DNA of 64,000 nt from a bacterium UBP6_UBA1177 (lineage in GTDB: Bacteria > UBP6 > UBA1177), in assembly GCA_002310995.1 (NCBI GenBank), contig DBYV01000042.1, positions 1-64,000 on the forward strand, read 5' to 3'. Position 1 is the first letter of the stretch. Every line of letters starts with the position of its first letter. Of the stretch, positions 1 through 8,740 are shown piece after piece. Position numbers and translations under genes: made by a program. The notes beneath the pieces are model-generated. The model was given only the letters and a program-made list of their open reading frames with translations, made no database searches and had not been told where the DNA came from.

Positions 1-225
1 GGAAAATCGACACTCGAAGGACTTACGAGCGGTGTTTTCTACGGTTTTGTCGGAATGGTTGACCGTGTCATCGAGGAATCTTTGAAAGAAGTCGATTTCA
101 AACCCAAAATCATCGCAACAGGCGGACTTGCAGGTGCAATCGCCTCTGCTTCAAACTATATCAGCGAATTTGACAGGGATCTTACCCTGAAAGGTCTCAG
201 AATCATCGCGGAACTCAACAGATAA
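1..225 (+). CDS. coaX: Type III pantothenate kinase, C-terminal fragment
   Basis: This is the last 74 codons of a gene cut by the window edge, open in frame 1 and ending TAA at 223-225. The fragment has the CoaX C-terminal pattern: a glycine-rich turn before MVDRVIEE, then IIATGGLAGAIA, then LTLKGLRIIAEL near the end. CoaX phosphorylates pantothenate in the first step of coenzyme A synthesis. The ASKHA-fold glycine loop (ATGG) is the clearest marker. The N-terminal catalytic Asp lies outside the window. pyrE follows after a short gap on the same strand. Confidence 0.8.
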   Translation, partial: GKSTLEGLTSGVFYGFVGMVDRVIEESLKEVDFKPKIIATGGLAGAIASASNYISEFDRDLTLKGLRIIAELNR

Positions 226-244
226 AAATACATTGGAGGCAAAT

Positions 245-283
245 ATGAGTTGTAATTTAAATTTCAGAGGTCAAAATGAATAA
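245..283 (+). CDS. Possible 12-codon leader peptide overlapping the pyrE start
   Basis: A short ORF, MSCNLNFRGQNE, begins with ATG at 245 behind a strong GGAGG (235-239). It ends TAA at 281-283, just inside pyrE, in another frame. The pyrE Shine-Dalgarno (AGAGG, 266-270) lies inside it. The arrangement would allow translational coupling or leader control. Whether it is translated cannot be told from sequence; it could instead be a remnant of an earlier gene start. Confidence 0.4.
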   Translation: MSCNLNFRGQNE

Positions 284-950
284 CTACAAACATGATTTTA
301 TTGATTTTATGGTTGAGTGTGAAGTTCTTACTTTCGGCGATTTTGTCACAAAAAGCGGCAGAAAAACCCCGTTTTTCGTAAATACCGGCAAATACCGAAC
401 GGGCGAGCAGATTGCGAAACTCGGTGAATTTTATGCTGAATCAATCATGGAAAACACGAAAGGGGAGTTTGATGTCCTTTTCGGACCGGCCTACAAAGGG
501 ATCCCGCTTGCAGTTTCGGCATCTATTGCTCTCAGCTCGAAATTCGGCAAGAATGTCTCCTTCTGCTTCAACAGAAAAGAGGTCAAGGATCACGGAGAAG
601 GGGGGAACCTCATCGGCCACAAACTTCAGAAAGGTGACAGAGTCCTCATAATTGAAGACGTAACCACAGCCGGAACGAGCATCCGCGAGACAGTTCCGCT
701 CCTCAAAGCAGCGGCAGATATCGAACTTGCGGCACTTTCAGTCTCGGTCAACAGAATGGAACGCGGAACGGGCGAAAAGAGTGCCCTTGATGAGATCCGA
801 GACGATTTCGGAATGAAAACTTTCTCAATCGTGAACATGGCGGAAGTCGTCGGATACCTCTACGGCCGCAAAGTTAACGGCAAAGTTCTCATTGACGATG
901 AAATGAAATCCAGGATCGAGGATTACTACAAAATCTACGGGGCGAAGTAG
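276..950 (+). CDS. pyrE: Orotate phosphoribosyltransferase
   Basis: The 224-residue product joins orotate to PRPP to form orotidine 5'-monophosphate in pyrimidine synthesis. The type I phosphoribosyltransferase signature VLIIEDVTTAGTSIRE lies near residues 122-137. An orotate/PRPP-binding region (LFGPAYKGIPLA) and the flexible loop (NRKEVKDHGEGG) precede it. Length and motif order are normal for PyrE. The start is ATG at 276 with AGAGG upstream. A 12-codon ORF overlaps this start. The next gene begins directly at 951. Confidence 0.93.
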   Translation: MNNYKHDFIDFMVECEVLTFGDFVTKSGRKTPFFVNTGKYRTGEQIAKLGEFYAESIMENTKGEFDVLFGPAYKGIPLAVSASIALSSKFGKNVSFCFNRKEVKDHGEGGNLIGHKLQKGDRVLIIEDVTTAGTSIRETVPLLKAAADIELAALSVSVNRMERGTGEKSALDEIRDDFGMKTFSIVNMAEVVGYLYGRKVNGKVLIDDEMKSRIEDYYKIYGAK

Positions 951-1517
951 ATGATACTCTTTGTCAATGCATGTGTGAGACCGGATTCAAGAACATTCAT
1001 GCTTGCAAAAAAAGCGCTTCAGACGATATCCGGGGAACTTGAAATGGTGAATCTGTTTGAGGAAGATCTTGGACCTCTCAACTATGACGAGCTTTCAAAG
1101 CGTGACAGATTCATAGAAAAAGGCGATTACTCGGACAGAATGTTCCGTTTTGCCAGGCAGTTCAGTGCTGCGGACGAGATTGTCATTGCCGCTCCTTACT
1201 GGGATCTCTCTTTTCCGGCGATTTTAAAATGCTATATCGAAGCGATATGCGTGAACGGACTGACTTTTGCCTATAATGAAGCTGGTATTCCCGAAGGTTT
1301 GTGCAAAGCAGAAAGGCTGATCTACGTCACGACAGCCGGAGGATTCATACCCGAAAACAATTACGGATACGATTATGTGAAACAGCTCTGCACTGGCCTT
1401 TTCGGAATAAAGAACACTCTCTGCATAAAAGCTGAAGGGCTTGACATTCAAGGGGCTGATGTCAGCGGAATTATTAAGAAATCTGCGGATCAGTTTCGAA
1501 TCGCTACGATGAATTAA
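951..1517 (+). CDS. Flavodoxin-fold NAD(P)H-dependent oxidoreductase (azoreductase/quinone reductase type)
   Basis: The 188-residue product has a flavodoxin-like fold. It opens with a beta strand and phosphate-binding turn (ILFVNACVRPDSRT). The middle motif AAPYWDLSFPAILKCYIEAI is typical of the AzoR/MdaB FMN enzymes, and YVTTAGGF would contact flavin. Such enzymes move two electrons from NAD(P)H to quinones or azo dyes. The natural substrate is unknown. Its ATG follows the pyrE stop with no gap, so the two genes are probably translationally coupled. Confidence 0.75.
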   Translation: MILFVNACVRPDSRTFMLAKKALQTISGELEMVNLFEEDLGPLNYDELSKRDRFIEKGDYSDRMFRFARQFSAADEIVIAAPYWDLSFPAILKCYIEAICVNGLTFAYNEAGIPEGLCKAERLIYVTTAGGFIPENNYGYDYVKQLCTGLFGIKNTLCIKAEGLDIQGADVSGIIKKSADQFRIATMN

Positions 1518-1527
1518 GGATGAATTT

Positions 1528-2220
1528 ATGTGCACAAGTATCATTTCAAACAGAAAAAAGACGATAGTCGGATGGAATCTCGATATTCTCAAGATGGAAT
1601 ACCGCGTTCGGAAGGAAAAAACCGGCGTATATATCGAAATAAACGACGCGAAAGAAGGCTGGATGCCGCTTTTCGGGGCGAATTCGCGCGGTGATTTTGT
1701 GGGAATGCCGACATGCTGGCCTTTTGACAAAAGGAGCGATCCCGCTGGCGGGGAAGAGCATATTATTCTGCTTGATATTGACCTTCTTCTTATGAAAAAA
1801 ACGCTTCAGGAAATCAGGGAGATCGCTGAATCTGGCAGTGTCTGCAGCGTGCCCGGCGTTACCTTCATGTCGTCGCTTTCCGATAATGAGGGAAATCTTT
1901 TGCAGATAGTCCCGGGGCAGGGCTGCATGTATTTCGAGAAGCCCAAATACAAAGTGATGACGAACTTTTCGCCTTACAAAATGGACAGCGAAACTCATCC
2001 GTGGATGGGCTGGGACCGCTATCAGAAAGCTCTGTCCATGCTTGAGGCGGCAAACGATGATTTTGATGTTGCAGACTGTTTCGCAATACTCAAGGAAGTT
2101 TCCCAAACAGTGTGCCCGACAGTCGTATCAATGGTTTATGACGTGACGGAAAGAACAGTTTACTGGTGCGAAAACAGAAACTGGGATCAGTTGGAAAAGT
2201 TCGATTTCAGGGAAGTCTAA
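1528..2220 (+). CDS. Choloylglycine hydrolase-like Ntn hydrolase
   Basis: The 230-residue protein starts MCTS. Removal of Met would expose Cys2 as the N-terminal nucleophile of linear amide C-N hydrolases (bile salt hydrolase, penicillin V acylase and acyl-CoA:6-APA acyltransferase relatives). IVGWNLD near residue 16 resembles the family's R/N-D turn, and VMTNFSPYK near 150 fits the conserved Asn region. It is shorter than typical bile salt hydrolases (about 316 residues) and has no signal peptide, so it is probably cytoplasmic. Amide hydrolysis is likely; the substrate is not known. Confidence 0.65.
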   Translation: MCTSIISNRKKTIVGWNLDILKMEYRVRKEKTGVYIEINDAKEGWMPLFGANSRGDFVGMPTCWPFDKRSDPAGGEEHIILLDIDLLLMKKTLQEIREIAESGSVCSVPGVTFMSSLSDNEGNLLQIVPGQGCMYFEKPKYKVMTNFSPYKMDSETHPWMGWDRYQKALSMLEAANDDFDVADCFAILKEVSQTVCPTVVSMVYDVTERTVYWCENRNWDQLEKFDFREV

Positions 2221-2262
2221 TTTAATTTTAGTGCGGAGTTGTTTGAAAACGGAGGTGGTTCG

Positions 2263-2871
2263 ATGACTGGTATAATCTGCGTCACAAACAGACATCTCTG
2301 CGAGGGTTATTTTTTTGAGAGGATCGAAAAAATCGCTTCCAGCGGCGTAACGGCGATAATTCTGCGTGAAAAGGATTTGAGTGGAAGTGAATATTCTGAT
2401 TTGGCTAAAAAATTCACTGAAATTTGTGAAAAGCACAAAGTCGAAGCGATTCTTCATACTTATGTTGACGTTGCGATTGAACTTGGTGTGAAATCAATTC
2501 ATCTTCCGCTCACTGTTTTTAAGGATTTGAGCGATGAAAAAAAGAACTTTTTTGGTAAAATCGGAGTGTCCTGTCACTCGGTTGAAGATGCCATCGTGGC
2601 TGAAAAACTTGGTGTGTCATACATAACTTTCGGCCATGTTTTTGCGACCGATTGCAAAAAAGGGCTCAAACCGAGAGGCCTGGATGCTTTGAAAGATGTT
2701 TGCGGTGCGGTAAAAATTCCAGTTTATGCGATAGGTGGAATAGACGAAAAGAATGCTGTTTCAGCGCTTAAATACGGCGCAAGCGGAGTTTGTGTCATGA
2801 GCGGATTTATGAAGTGTGCGAATCCAGAGGAATTAGTCGAGAAATTGAAAAAAGGTGCCGAAAATGATTAG
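2263..2871 (+). CDS. thiE: Thiamine phosphate synthase / TenI-family protein
   Basis: The 202-residue TIM-barrel protein has ThiE/TenI landmarks: IILREKDLS (pyrophosphate-binding region), GVSCHSVEDA, YITFGHVFATDCKKG and YAIGGI near the C-terminus. ThiE joins the thiazole and pyrimidine halves of thiamine. The pattern HLPLTVF replaces the more usual HLGQ.D, so a TenI-like role is possible. The start is ATG at 2263 behind GGAGGT (2251-2256); an in-frame TTG at 2239 lacks such a site. The stop overlaps the next start (ATGATTAG). No thiamine riboswitch was seen upstream. Confidence 0.75.
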   Translation: MTGIICVTNRHLCEGYFFERIEKIASSGVTAIILREKDLSGSEYSDLAKKFTEICEKHKVEAILHTYVDVAIELGVKSIHLPLTVFKDLSDEKKNFFGKIGVSCHSVEDAIVAEKLGVSYITFGHVFATDCKKGLKPRGLDALKDVCGAVKIPVYAIGGIDEKNAVSALKYGASGVCVMSGFMKCANPEELVEKLKKGAEND

Positions 2872-3718
2872 AAAAATCTCTCTTTTACTAATTATTTTTG
2901 TTTTTATAGCATGCAGCCAGCAGAACAAGCCGAAAGATGAAAGCGAAGTTTCGTGCAAAAGGATTGTCAGTACCGCTCCGAGCATAACCGAGACGCTTTT
3001 TGAACTTGGGCTTGGAGACAATATAGTTGGAGTTACTGAAAATTGTCTTTACCCTGAAGAGGCGAAAAGGAAAGCTAAGATAGGAAAGGCTTTTGACATA
3101 AACAGCGAGGCAGTTGCTGCATTGAGACCTGATGCAGTGTTTGTGCTAAGCGCATACGGGCAGCTTGCCGAAAAATTAAAATCATTAGGAGTTCCAACTG
3201 TTATCGTAGAGCAGTCTACCGTCAGAGGCTTTGTCGATTCGATAGATGTAGTTGCTAAAAACTGCAAAATCGAAGAGAAGGGGAGAAATTTCAAGGCTAA
3301 ATTCGAGCCTTACCTGAAAAAAGCCGAAAAAGAGGGAGAAAAAAAGAAAATCCTCATTCTTGTCGGACGTGACTACGAAAGTACTTCGATTAAAGATGCC
3401 TATATTGTTGGTAAAGACGGCTTTCTTAATGAAATCATAACGTTAAGCGGCGCGAAAAATGTCTATCAGGGAGATATGCCTTATCCGAAAATCCAGCTGG
3501 AAGGGATAATTGCACTTAATCCGGATATTGTAATCGATGTTATCACAGCTTCTAATCTTTCGCCTGAAAAGTTGGAGTTTTTGGAAAAAAGTTGGGCCGA
3601 AATTGACATAAACGCAGTTAAAAACGGTAAGGTTTTCATCAAAACCGAGGATTTCTGGAGTTTGCCTGGGCCGCGTTTCGTCAAAATTATCGAAGAAATA
3701 AAAAATATACTGGAATAG
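2864..3718 (+). CDS. Periplasmic-binding lipoprotein, BtuF/iron-siderophore type
   Basis: The product is about 284 residues and belongs to the Peripla_BP_2 fold (helical-backbone binding proteins for cobalamin, haem or Fe-siderophores). A lipoprotein signal runs from MIRK to lipobox FIAC (Cys17). The mature part starts with KRIVSTAPSITETLFELGLG, the classic BtuF opening. INSEAVAALRPDAVFV and LPGPRFVKIIEEI also fit. ATG 2864 overlaps the thiE stop and has AAAGGTG at a good distance; GTG 2855 is an alternative. No ABC permease or ATPase lies beside it, so the ligand is unknown. Confidence 0.8.
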   Translation: MIRKISLLLIIFVFIACSQQNKPKDESEVSCKRIVSTAPSITETLFELGLGDNIVGVTENCLYPEEAKRKAKIGKAFDINSEAVAALRPDAVFVLSAYGQLAEKLKSLGVPTVIVEQSTVRGFVDSIDVVAKNCKIEEKGRNFKAKFEPYLKKAEKEGEKKKILILVGRDYESTSIKDAYIVGKDGFLNEIITLSGAKNVYQGDMPYPKIQLEGIIALNPDIVIDVITASNLSPEKLEFLEKSWAEIDINAVKNGKVFIKTEDFWSLPGPRFVKIIEEIKNILE

Positions 3719-3757
3719 TTTTTCAAAACTGCTATTTTACGGCGGTTTTGATTTTTT
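3711..3757 (+). promoter_or_regulatory. Ambiguous terminator or ispA promoter
   Basis: Inverted repeat TCAAAACTGC (3723-3732) / GCGGTTTTGA (3742-3751), one G-U pair, is followed by six T (3752-3757) and could terminate the upstream operon. The same bases read as a promoter: TGGAAT (3711-3716), 16 nt, TATTTT (3733-3738), then ACGGCGGTTTTG, like other promoters in this window. Both readings are possible. Confidence 0.45.
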
Positions 3758-3769
3758 GCGGAGGCTGAA

Positions 3770-4657
3770 ATGTCAGAGCTAACTTTTTTGGAAGCTATCA
3801 ATGCTGAGAAGGCAGATATAGAGAAATATTTAAAGTTTTATCTCGACTCGCTTCACATCCCCGGAGTTTTGCACGAGGCGATGAATTATAGCCTTAGTGC
3901 CGGCGGAAAAAGGCTGCGTCCGTTTCTCTCGATAGCTGTCTGCAACATGCTCGGCAAGCCGAAAGAGCTCATAATGCCTTATGCCTGCGCACTTGAATTC
4001 GTTCATACGTTTTCACTTATCCATGATGATCTTCCGGCGCTCGACAACGACGATCTGCGCCGCGGCAAACCGAGCTGTCATAAAGCTTTTCGTGAAGATA
4101 TCGCGATTTTGGCGGGAGACGCGCTAAATACCGACGCTTTTTCGCTTCTTTTCGAATTCGGCGAAGGCAACATCAAGCGTGCAGGACGCTACTTCGCAAA
4201 GGCTGTAGGCGGCAGAGGAATGACTTTGGGACAGATTTATGACTGCACGATCCCCGAAAACGAAAGGACCGCCGAAAAGCTTGATTCCATCAACTATTAC
4301 AAGACTTCTGAGCTTTTTATAGCCGCTACCGCAGGTGCAGCTGCATGGCTCGACGCGGATGAAAAAGAGGTTAAGGCGCTTGAAGAATTTGCAGCCGAAG
4401 CGGGAATAGCTTTCCAGATTTCGGATGATATTTTAGATATAACATCGACAACTGAAAAACTCGGAAAACCTGTCGGGAGCGATGCTGAACTCAACAAAAT
4501 GACCTATCCGACACTGATGGGGCTGGATGGTGCGCGCAAAGCAGTCGTAGAGAGGACTGAAAAGGCAAAAGCAGCGCTTTCTTCGGCGTTTAAGGAAAGC
4601 GAATGGATGAAAATTCTCATGCAGTTTGCGGATTACGTTAGAGATATGGCAAAGTAA
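3770..4657 (+). CDS. ispA: Farnesyl/geranylgeranyl diphosphate synthase
   Basis: The 295-residue trans-prenyltransferase has both aspartate-rich motifs: DDLPALDNDDLRRGKP (about residues 85-100) and DDILD (about 220), plus SLSAGGKRLRP near residue 44. It condenses isopentenyl diphosphate with allylic diphosphates, probably giving farnesyl diphosphate for undecaprenol or quinones. Length matches bacterial IspA; chain length cannot be read with certainty. GGAGG lies 7 nt before the ATG. The mlaE-like gene follows with no gap. Confidence 0.9.
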   Translation: MSELTFLEAINAEKADIEKYLKFYLDSLHIPGVLHEAMNYSLSAGGKRLRPFLSIAVCNMLGKPKELIMPYACALEFVHTFSLIHDDLPALDNDDLRRGKPSCHKAFREDIAILAGDALNTDAFSLLFEFGEGNIKRAGRYFAKAVGGRGMTLGQIYDCTIPENERTAEKLDSINYYKTSELFIAATAGAAAWLDADEKEVKALEEFAAEAGIAFQISDDILDITSTTEKLGKPVGSDAELNKMTYPTLMGLDGARKAVVERTEKAKAALSSAFKESEWMKILMQFADYVRDMAK

Positions 4658-5704
4658 ATGACTGAAAAACTCAATATTCCCGATAACTTAACTATAGAAA
4701 ACAGTAAGACTGTCTTTTCTGAGCTTTCTAAGCAGTTTGCAAATGGCGCTACGTTCGAAGTTGACAGCAATATTCAGCTCAATTCGATAACAAAGGCGCT
4801 TATCAGACAGCTTTCCGAAGATCATCCTGATCAGCTGATCGTTCCGGAAGAACTGAAAAACGATATTTTTTATCTGAAAGATGATGCAGAAAGCGAAAAA
4901 GAAAGCGAGGAGAAACCTGCTGAGCCGCGTATTGAAAGGCTTGGTGGAAGACTTCTGAAACTCTGGGACGTTATTTTCTACTTTTTTGTCATCATGGTCG
5001 ACATGATTTTTTATTCGCTGGAATCAATATTTAACCGTAAGTTCATACTTAAAAATGACACTACGAAAAACGCTTATTATATCGGTTACTTAGCTGTTCC
5101 GATAGTTTTCCTGCTCGCGTTTCTTATCGGTTTTACAATTGCTTTGCAGGCGGCGATCCAGCTTGCCAAAATGGGCGGACAGAGCATGATTGCGATGATG
5201 AGCACAATGGTTATGACTAAAGAACTCGGACCGCTTATCACGGCGATAATTATTGCCGGGCGTACCGGAAGTTCGATTGCCGCGGAAATCGGGACAATGG
5301 TCGTTATGGAAGAAGTTGATGCTCTCAAAACGATGGGTGTCAAGCCTTTGAAATTCCTGCTGGTTCCAAAATTCTGGGCATTCACGACCGTTATGCCGGT
5401 TCTCACGCTGATAGCCGATATCGCCGGAATTTTTGGCGGATTCCTGATCGCTTCGGCATACAATATTCCACCTGGATCGTTTGTGGTTGATGTTATTGAA
5501 TCCATTGAAATGAAGGATATATTCTGGGGTACTATGAAAAGTATTTCCTTCGCATGGGTAATTCTCGCTGTCGGCAGCTTTAAAGGGCTAAATGTCCGCG
5601 GCGGAGCAGATGCTGTCGGTCGCGCCACTACGGAATCAGTCGTTGTTTCGATATTCATGGTTGTCGCTATTGATGCGATATTCTCTCTCTTCCTTTACAC
5701 TTAG
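4658..5704 (+). CDS. STAS-MlaE fusion ABC lipid-transport permease
   Basis: The 348-residue protein has a soluble N-terminal domain of about 90 residues resembling STAS, and a MlaE/YrbE permease (about 95-348). GFTIALQAAIQLAKMGGQSMI, TKELGPLITAIIIAGRTGSSIAAEIGTM and the ALKTMGV coupling segment are MlaE hallmarks. MlaE works with the MlaF ATPase and an MCE-domain protein to move phospholipids between the membranes. In E. coli the STAS protein MlaB is separate, whereas here it is fused. No mlaF or mce gene is beside it, so partners must lie elsewhere. Confidence 0.88.
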   Translation: MTEKLNIPDNLTIENSKTVFSELSKQFANGATFEVDSNIQLNSITKALIRQLSEDHPDQLIVPEELKNDIFYLKDDAESEKESEEKPAEPRIERLGGRLLKLWDVIFYFFVIMVDMIFYSLESIFNRKFILKNDTTKNAYYIGYLAVPIVFLLAFLIGFTIALQAAIQLAKMGGQSMIAMMSTMVMTKELGPLITAIIIAGRTGSSIAAEIGTMVVMEEVDALKTMGVKPLKFLLVPKFWAFTTVMPVLTLIADIAGIFGGFLIASAYNIPPGSFVVDVIESIEMKDIFWGTMKSISFAWVILAVGSFKGLNVRGGADAVGRATTESVVVSIFMVVAIDAIFSLFLYT

Positions 5705-5735
5705 TCGGGAAGATATTCTTGAAAATACCAGGAGT

Positions 5736-7799
5736 TTATTTCTTTTCTTGAGCAGGTTTAGGTTGAGAGTTTTTTCTCATTGACTCGAAAAATTCGTCAA
5801 TCCACTGGTTGCATTTGACGAAATCACCGTTCTGAAGCGCTTCCTTAATTTCTGCCGGAGCATTTTTTTCGATGAGTGCGCGCTGTTTGTCGGAAAGCTT
5901 GTTGTAGTCTTTTTTTATCGGGGCTGAATTTGTGTTTGTGTTGAAAACATAGTTGTTGCGTCTTATTTTTTCGAATACTTTTTTAAGAAAAACTTCAGTT
6001 TCAGATATGATTTCAGTCTCGCTTTTTAAAGCTTTTTTCTTAATGAATCCCGATAGTTCCTGCTCAAGATTGGCTGAAAAGTCGGGGATTGTGAGTTCTT
6101 CCGGAAGTATGTCGTAAAGTTGTATTCCTAGTTCTGTCGGAACGTAGCTTCCATCGTTGTTTTTCACAATGTAGCCGCGTTTCATGAGAAGCGGTGGAAA
6201 TGACGCCCTTGTCGCCGCCGTGCCGATCCCGTCTGCTTCTTTCAACGCTTTTTTGAGCTGCGGGTCTTTGATCTGGAGATGCGCTTTTTCCATGAGTGTG
6301 AGGAGGGAGGCGTCCTTGAAAAGTTTTGGCGGTTTTGTCATATCCTCTTTCATTTCGATATGACCGGTAAGTGAATCATTTTTCTTGTAACTTACTGATA
6401 TTATTTGCTCTTCTTCAACAGGTGCCGCCTTGTTTTCAGTATTTGAGAGTTCCGCGTCGTCGCTAGTTTTCTTCTTGTCAGACTTTATGAATTCGAGGTA
6501 TCCAAGATCGGTGTAGTTTTTAAATTTTGCAAGGAAAAGCCAGTCGTCGATTTTTCCGTGAAATTCGGTCGTGTCGCCTTTCGCCGGATTGAGAAGAGTC
6601 GCGCAGAAACGCTTTACGATGAGGTCGAAAATCAGTTTTTCGCCGCCTGAAAGTACGGGAACGGTATTTTTGTCGTAGGAGAGGACCGGGATTATCGCGT
6701 AGTGGCCTTCAAGTTTGCCGATATATTTTGAATTGAGTTCAAGGTTAGGATTCTGTGCTTTTACTGCCATGACAAGCGATTTGTAGTCGTCGAAACGGTA
6801 AACAAGATTCATCGCGTGGCGCAGTTCTTTTGCCTCCTGCTCGCTTAAAACTGAACAATCGGTTCTTGGGTAACTTATTAAATCGTATTTTTCGTAAAGA
6901 TTCTGAGCATATTTAAGCGTGTCGTCAGGGGAAATCCCGTAACGTGTAGCGGCATCTTTCTGCAAAGCCTTGAGGTCATACAGACTCGGCGCATATTCTA
7001 CGAATTTTTTCTTCTTAATACTTGTAATTGTTAAGTTTTTTTCTTGAAGTACCGCTTCGATTCTGTCAGCTTCAGCCAGATCTGTCGTTTTGAAAATACG
7101 GTCGTCTTCATCGACCATCTGGAAAGTTACACCTTCTTTTGAAACGAAGCTGAAAGTTCTGAAAGGCTCCGGTTTGAAATCGCGGTTTTCAAAAAATCTT
7201 TTAATGATTTCAGCGAGTAACCATGTCTGTACCCGGCCGATGCTCACCGGTTTCCCGGGAGTGCCGTATTTCACGCTGTAAAGAATCGTAAGCTGGATTC
7301 CTATAAGCCAGTCGACAATTTCGCGCGTTCTTGCAGCCTTGTAGTAGCCTTCGTATTCGGTATAGCTTTTTCTTGCTTCGAACGCCTTCTTTATTTCGGG
7401 TGCAGTCTCGCTGTGAAGCCAGATCCTTGTGATTTTGTCTGTCAAAACCGAGCCGTTTTCTGTCGCAAGTTCAAGAATGTTGCGGTGAATAAGTTCTCCC
7501 TCGCGGTCCGGGTCGGCTCCCAAAATGATTTCTGTAGCATTTTTGAGGGCTCTTTCGATTTCTCCAAAAACCTGCTTGTTTGTGACTATATGCTTGAAAT
7601 CATTGGGAATAAACGGCAAGAATTGCAGAAGATCCCGCCAGAAGGGCTTTTTTCCGCTCTGAAAGTGATCCTGAAGGTAAAACTCAAGGTCGCGGAGCGA
7701 TTCGATGTGACCGACACTTGAAACAACCTTGACCTCGCTTCCGAGTGCTGCCTCCATTTTGCGTTTCATGGAGGGTTTTTCGACGATCATGACTCTCAT
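5736..7799 (-). CDS. topB: DNA topoisomerase III (type IA)
   Basis: The 687-residue protein opens with the TOPRIM strand MRVMIVEKPSMKRKM, has TOPRIM acidic motif GADPDREGE (about residue 95), and the active-site tyrosine in SYPRTDCSVL (about 308). The tyrosine makes a transient 5'-phosphotyrosyl bond to single-stranded DNA for decatenation. No C-terminal zinc fingers are visible, which separates it from TopA. An acidic insert (about 450-480) is followed by a TAATRASFPPLL segment of the family. Its ATG overlaps the meaB stop by 4 nt. Confidence 0.92.
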   Translation of the reverse strand: MRVMIVEKPSMKRKMEAALGSEVKVVSSVGHIESLRDLEFYLQDHFQSGKKPFWRDLLQFLPFIPNDFKHIVTNKQVFGEIERALKNATEIILGADPDREGELIHRNILELATENGSVLTDKITRIWLHSETAPEIKKAFEARKSYTEYEGYYKAARTREIVDWLIGIQLTILYSVKYGTPGKPVSIGRVQTWLLAEIIKRFFENRDFKPEPFRTFSFVSKEGVTFQMVDEDDRIFKTTDLAEADRIEAVLQEKNLTITSIKKKKFVEYAPSLYDLKALQKDAATRYGISPDDTLKYAQNLYEKYDLISYPRTDCSVLSEQEAKELRHAMNLVYRFDDYKSLVMAVKAQNPNLELNSKYIGKLEGHYAIIPVLSYDKNTVPVLSGGEKLIFDLIVKRFCATLLNPAKGDTTEFHGKIDDWLFLAKFKNYTDLGYLEFIKSDKKKTSDDAELSNTENKAAPVEEEQIISVSYKKNDSLTGHIEMKEDMTKPPKLFKDASLLTLMEKAHLQIKDPQLKKALKEADGIGTAATRASFPPLLMKRGYIVKNNDGSYVPTELGIQLYDILPEELTIPDFSANLEQELSGFIKKKALKSETEIISETEVFLKKVFEKIRRNNYVFNTNTNSAPIKKDYNKLSDKQRALIEKNAPAEIKEALQNGDFVKCNQWIDEFFESMRKNSQPKPAQEKK

Positions 7800-8740
7800 T
7801 TGCTATCTTTTTTCCAAATGATTTCAAGGTTTTTATCAAGCTCATGCATGGCGGAGTAGGGGTTTGTCCTTCCGTCGATGATCCCCTGAGTCCACTCTTC
7901 GATTATTCCTTTTGAATTAAGAAGATTCATAATTTCATAACCGATTCTATCCATAGCTTTATGTTTGAACTGATTGATGATTTTGTCCTTTTTGACATCA
8001 AGTCCGTTGCTTCTCAGCCACGAATTTCTGTCGGCAACCGAATCCATGAGTCTGCCGATTCCCTGATTTTCGGTCGCAATTGTTTCGACTACCGGCGGAA
8101 CCCACAAAAAACGGTGTTTGTTGAGGTTTATAATCATGCTGATTTCAGCTATAAGTTTTTCTTTTCCGTCTTTGTCGGCCTTGTTTACGACAAAAATGTC
8201 GGCAATTTCCATGATTCCAGCCTTCAAAGCTTGGATATCGTCACCGAGTCCGGGAACTAAAACCAGAAGAACGGTGTCTGCAATGCTCATGACATCGATT
8301 TCGCTCTGTCCGACGCCGACAGTTTCAACGATGAGAACGTCAAATCCGACGCTTTTCATCAGATTGAGGACATCAATTGTCGCTGGAGCAAGACCACCAA
8401 GACTTCCCCTGCTTCCCATCGAGCGGATAAAAACGCCCGGGTCTGAAGCGTGATCCGACATTCTTATTCTGTCGCCGAGTATTGCACCGCCAGAAAAAGG
8501 GGAGCTCGGGTCAACTGCAACTACTCCGACAGTTTTGCCTAAGTTGCGGTATTCTTTAATGATTCTGTCTGTTAAAGAACTTTTTCCCGCTCCTGGAGGG
8601 CCTGTGATTCCTATCGTTACAGTTTCCGAATTTTCTTTGTAGAGCGACATCAGATCGTCTTCAAAACCTGTTCTGTTGTTTTCGATTTTTGAGATGAGTT
8701 TTGCCAAAGATCTGAAATCCATGATTAGATCATTTGTCAT
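7796..8740 (-). CDS. meaB: MeaB/ArgK-family P-loop GTPase (methylmalonyl-CoA mutase chaperone)
   Basis: The 314-residue G3E GTPase has Walker A GPPGAGKSS (about residues 50-58), VDPSSPFSGGAILGDRIRM (about 87-105), the switch motif ETVGVGQSE and the base-recognition NKAD. MeaB protects and loads adenosylcobalamin-dependent methylmalonyl-CoA mutase. No mutase gene is in the window. Start ATG 8740 has AGAGGA upstream and overlaps the DUF721 gene by 11 nt. The BtuF-like protein at 2.9 kb could support cobalamin supply, but that link is inference. Confidence 0.9.
   Translation of the reverse strand: MTNDLIMDFRSLAKLISKIENNRTGFEDDLMSLYKENSETVTIGITGPPGAGKSSLTDRIIKEYRNLGKTVGVVAVDPSSPFSGGAILGDRIRMSDHASDPGVFIRSMGSRGSLGGLAPATIDVLNLMKSVGFDVLIVETVGVGQSEIDVMSIADTVLLVLVPGLGDDIQALKAGIMEIADIFVVNKADKDGKEKLIAEISMIINLNKHRFLWVPPVVETIATENQGIGRLMDSVADRNSWLRSNGLDVKKDKIINQFKHKAMDRIGYEIMNLLNSKGIIEEWTQGIIDGRTNPYSAMHELDKNLEIIWKKDSK

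Noticed and set aside
2221..2262. TPP riboswitch before thiE
   Set aside because: The 42-nt gap is too short and lacks the conserved aptamer sequence.
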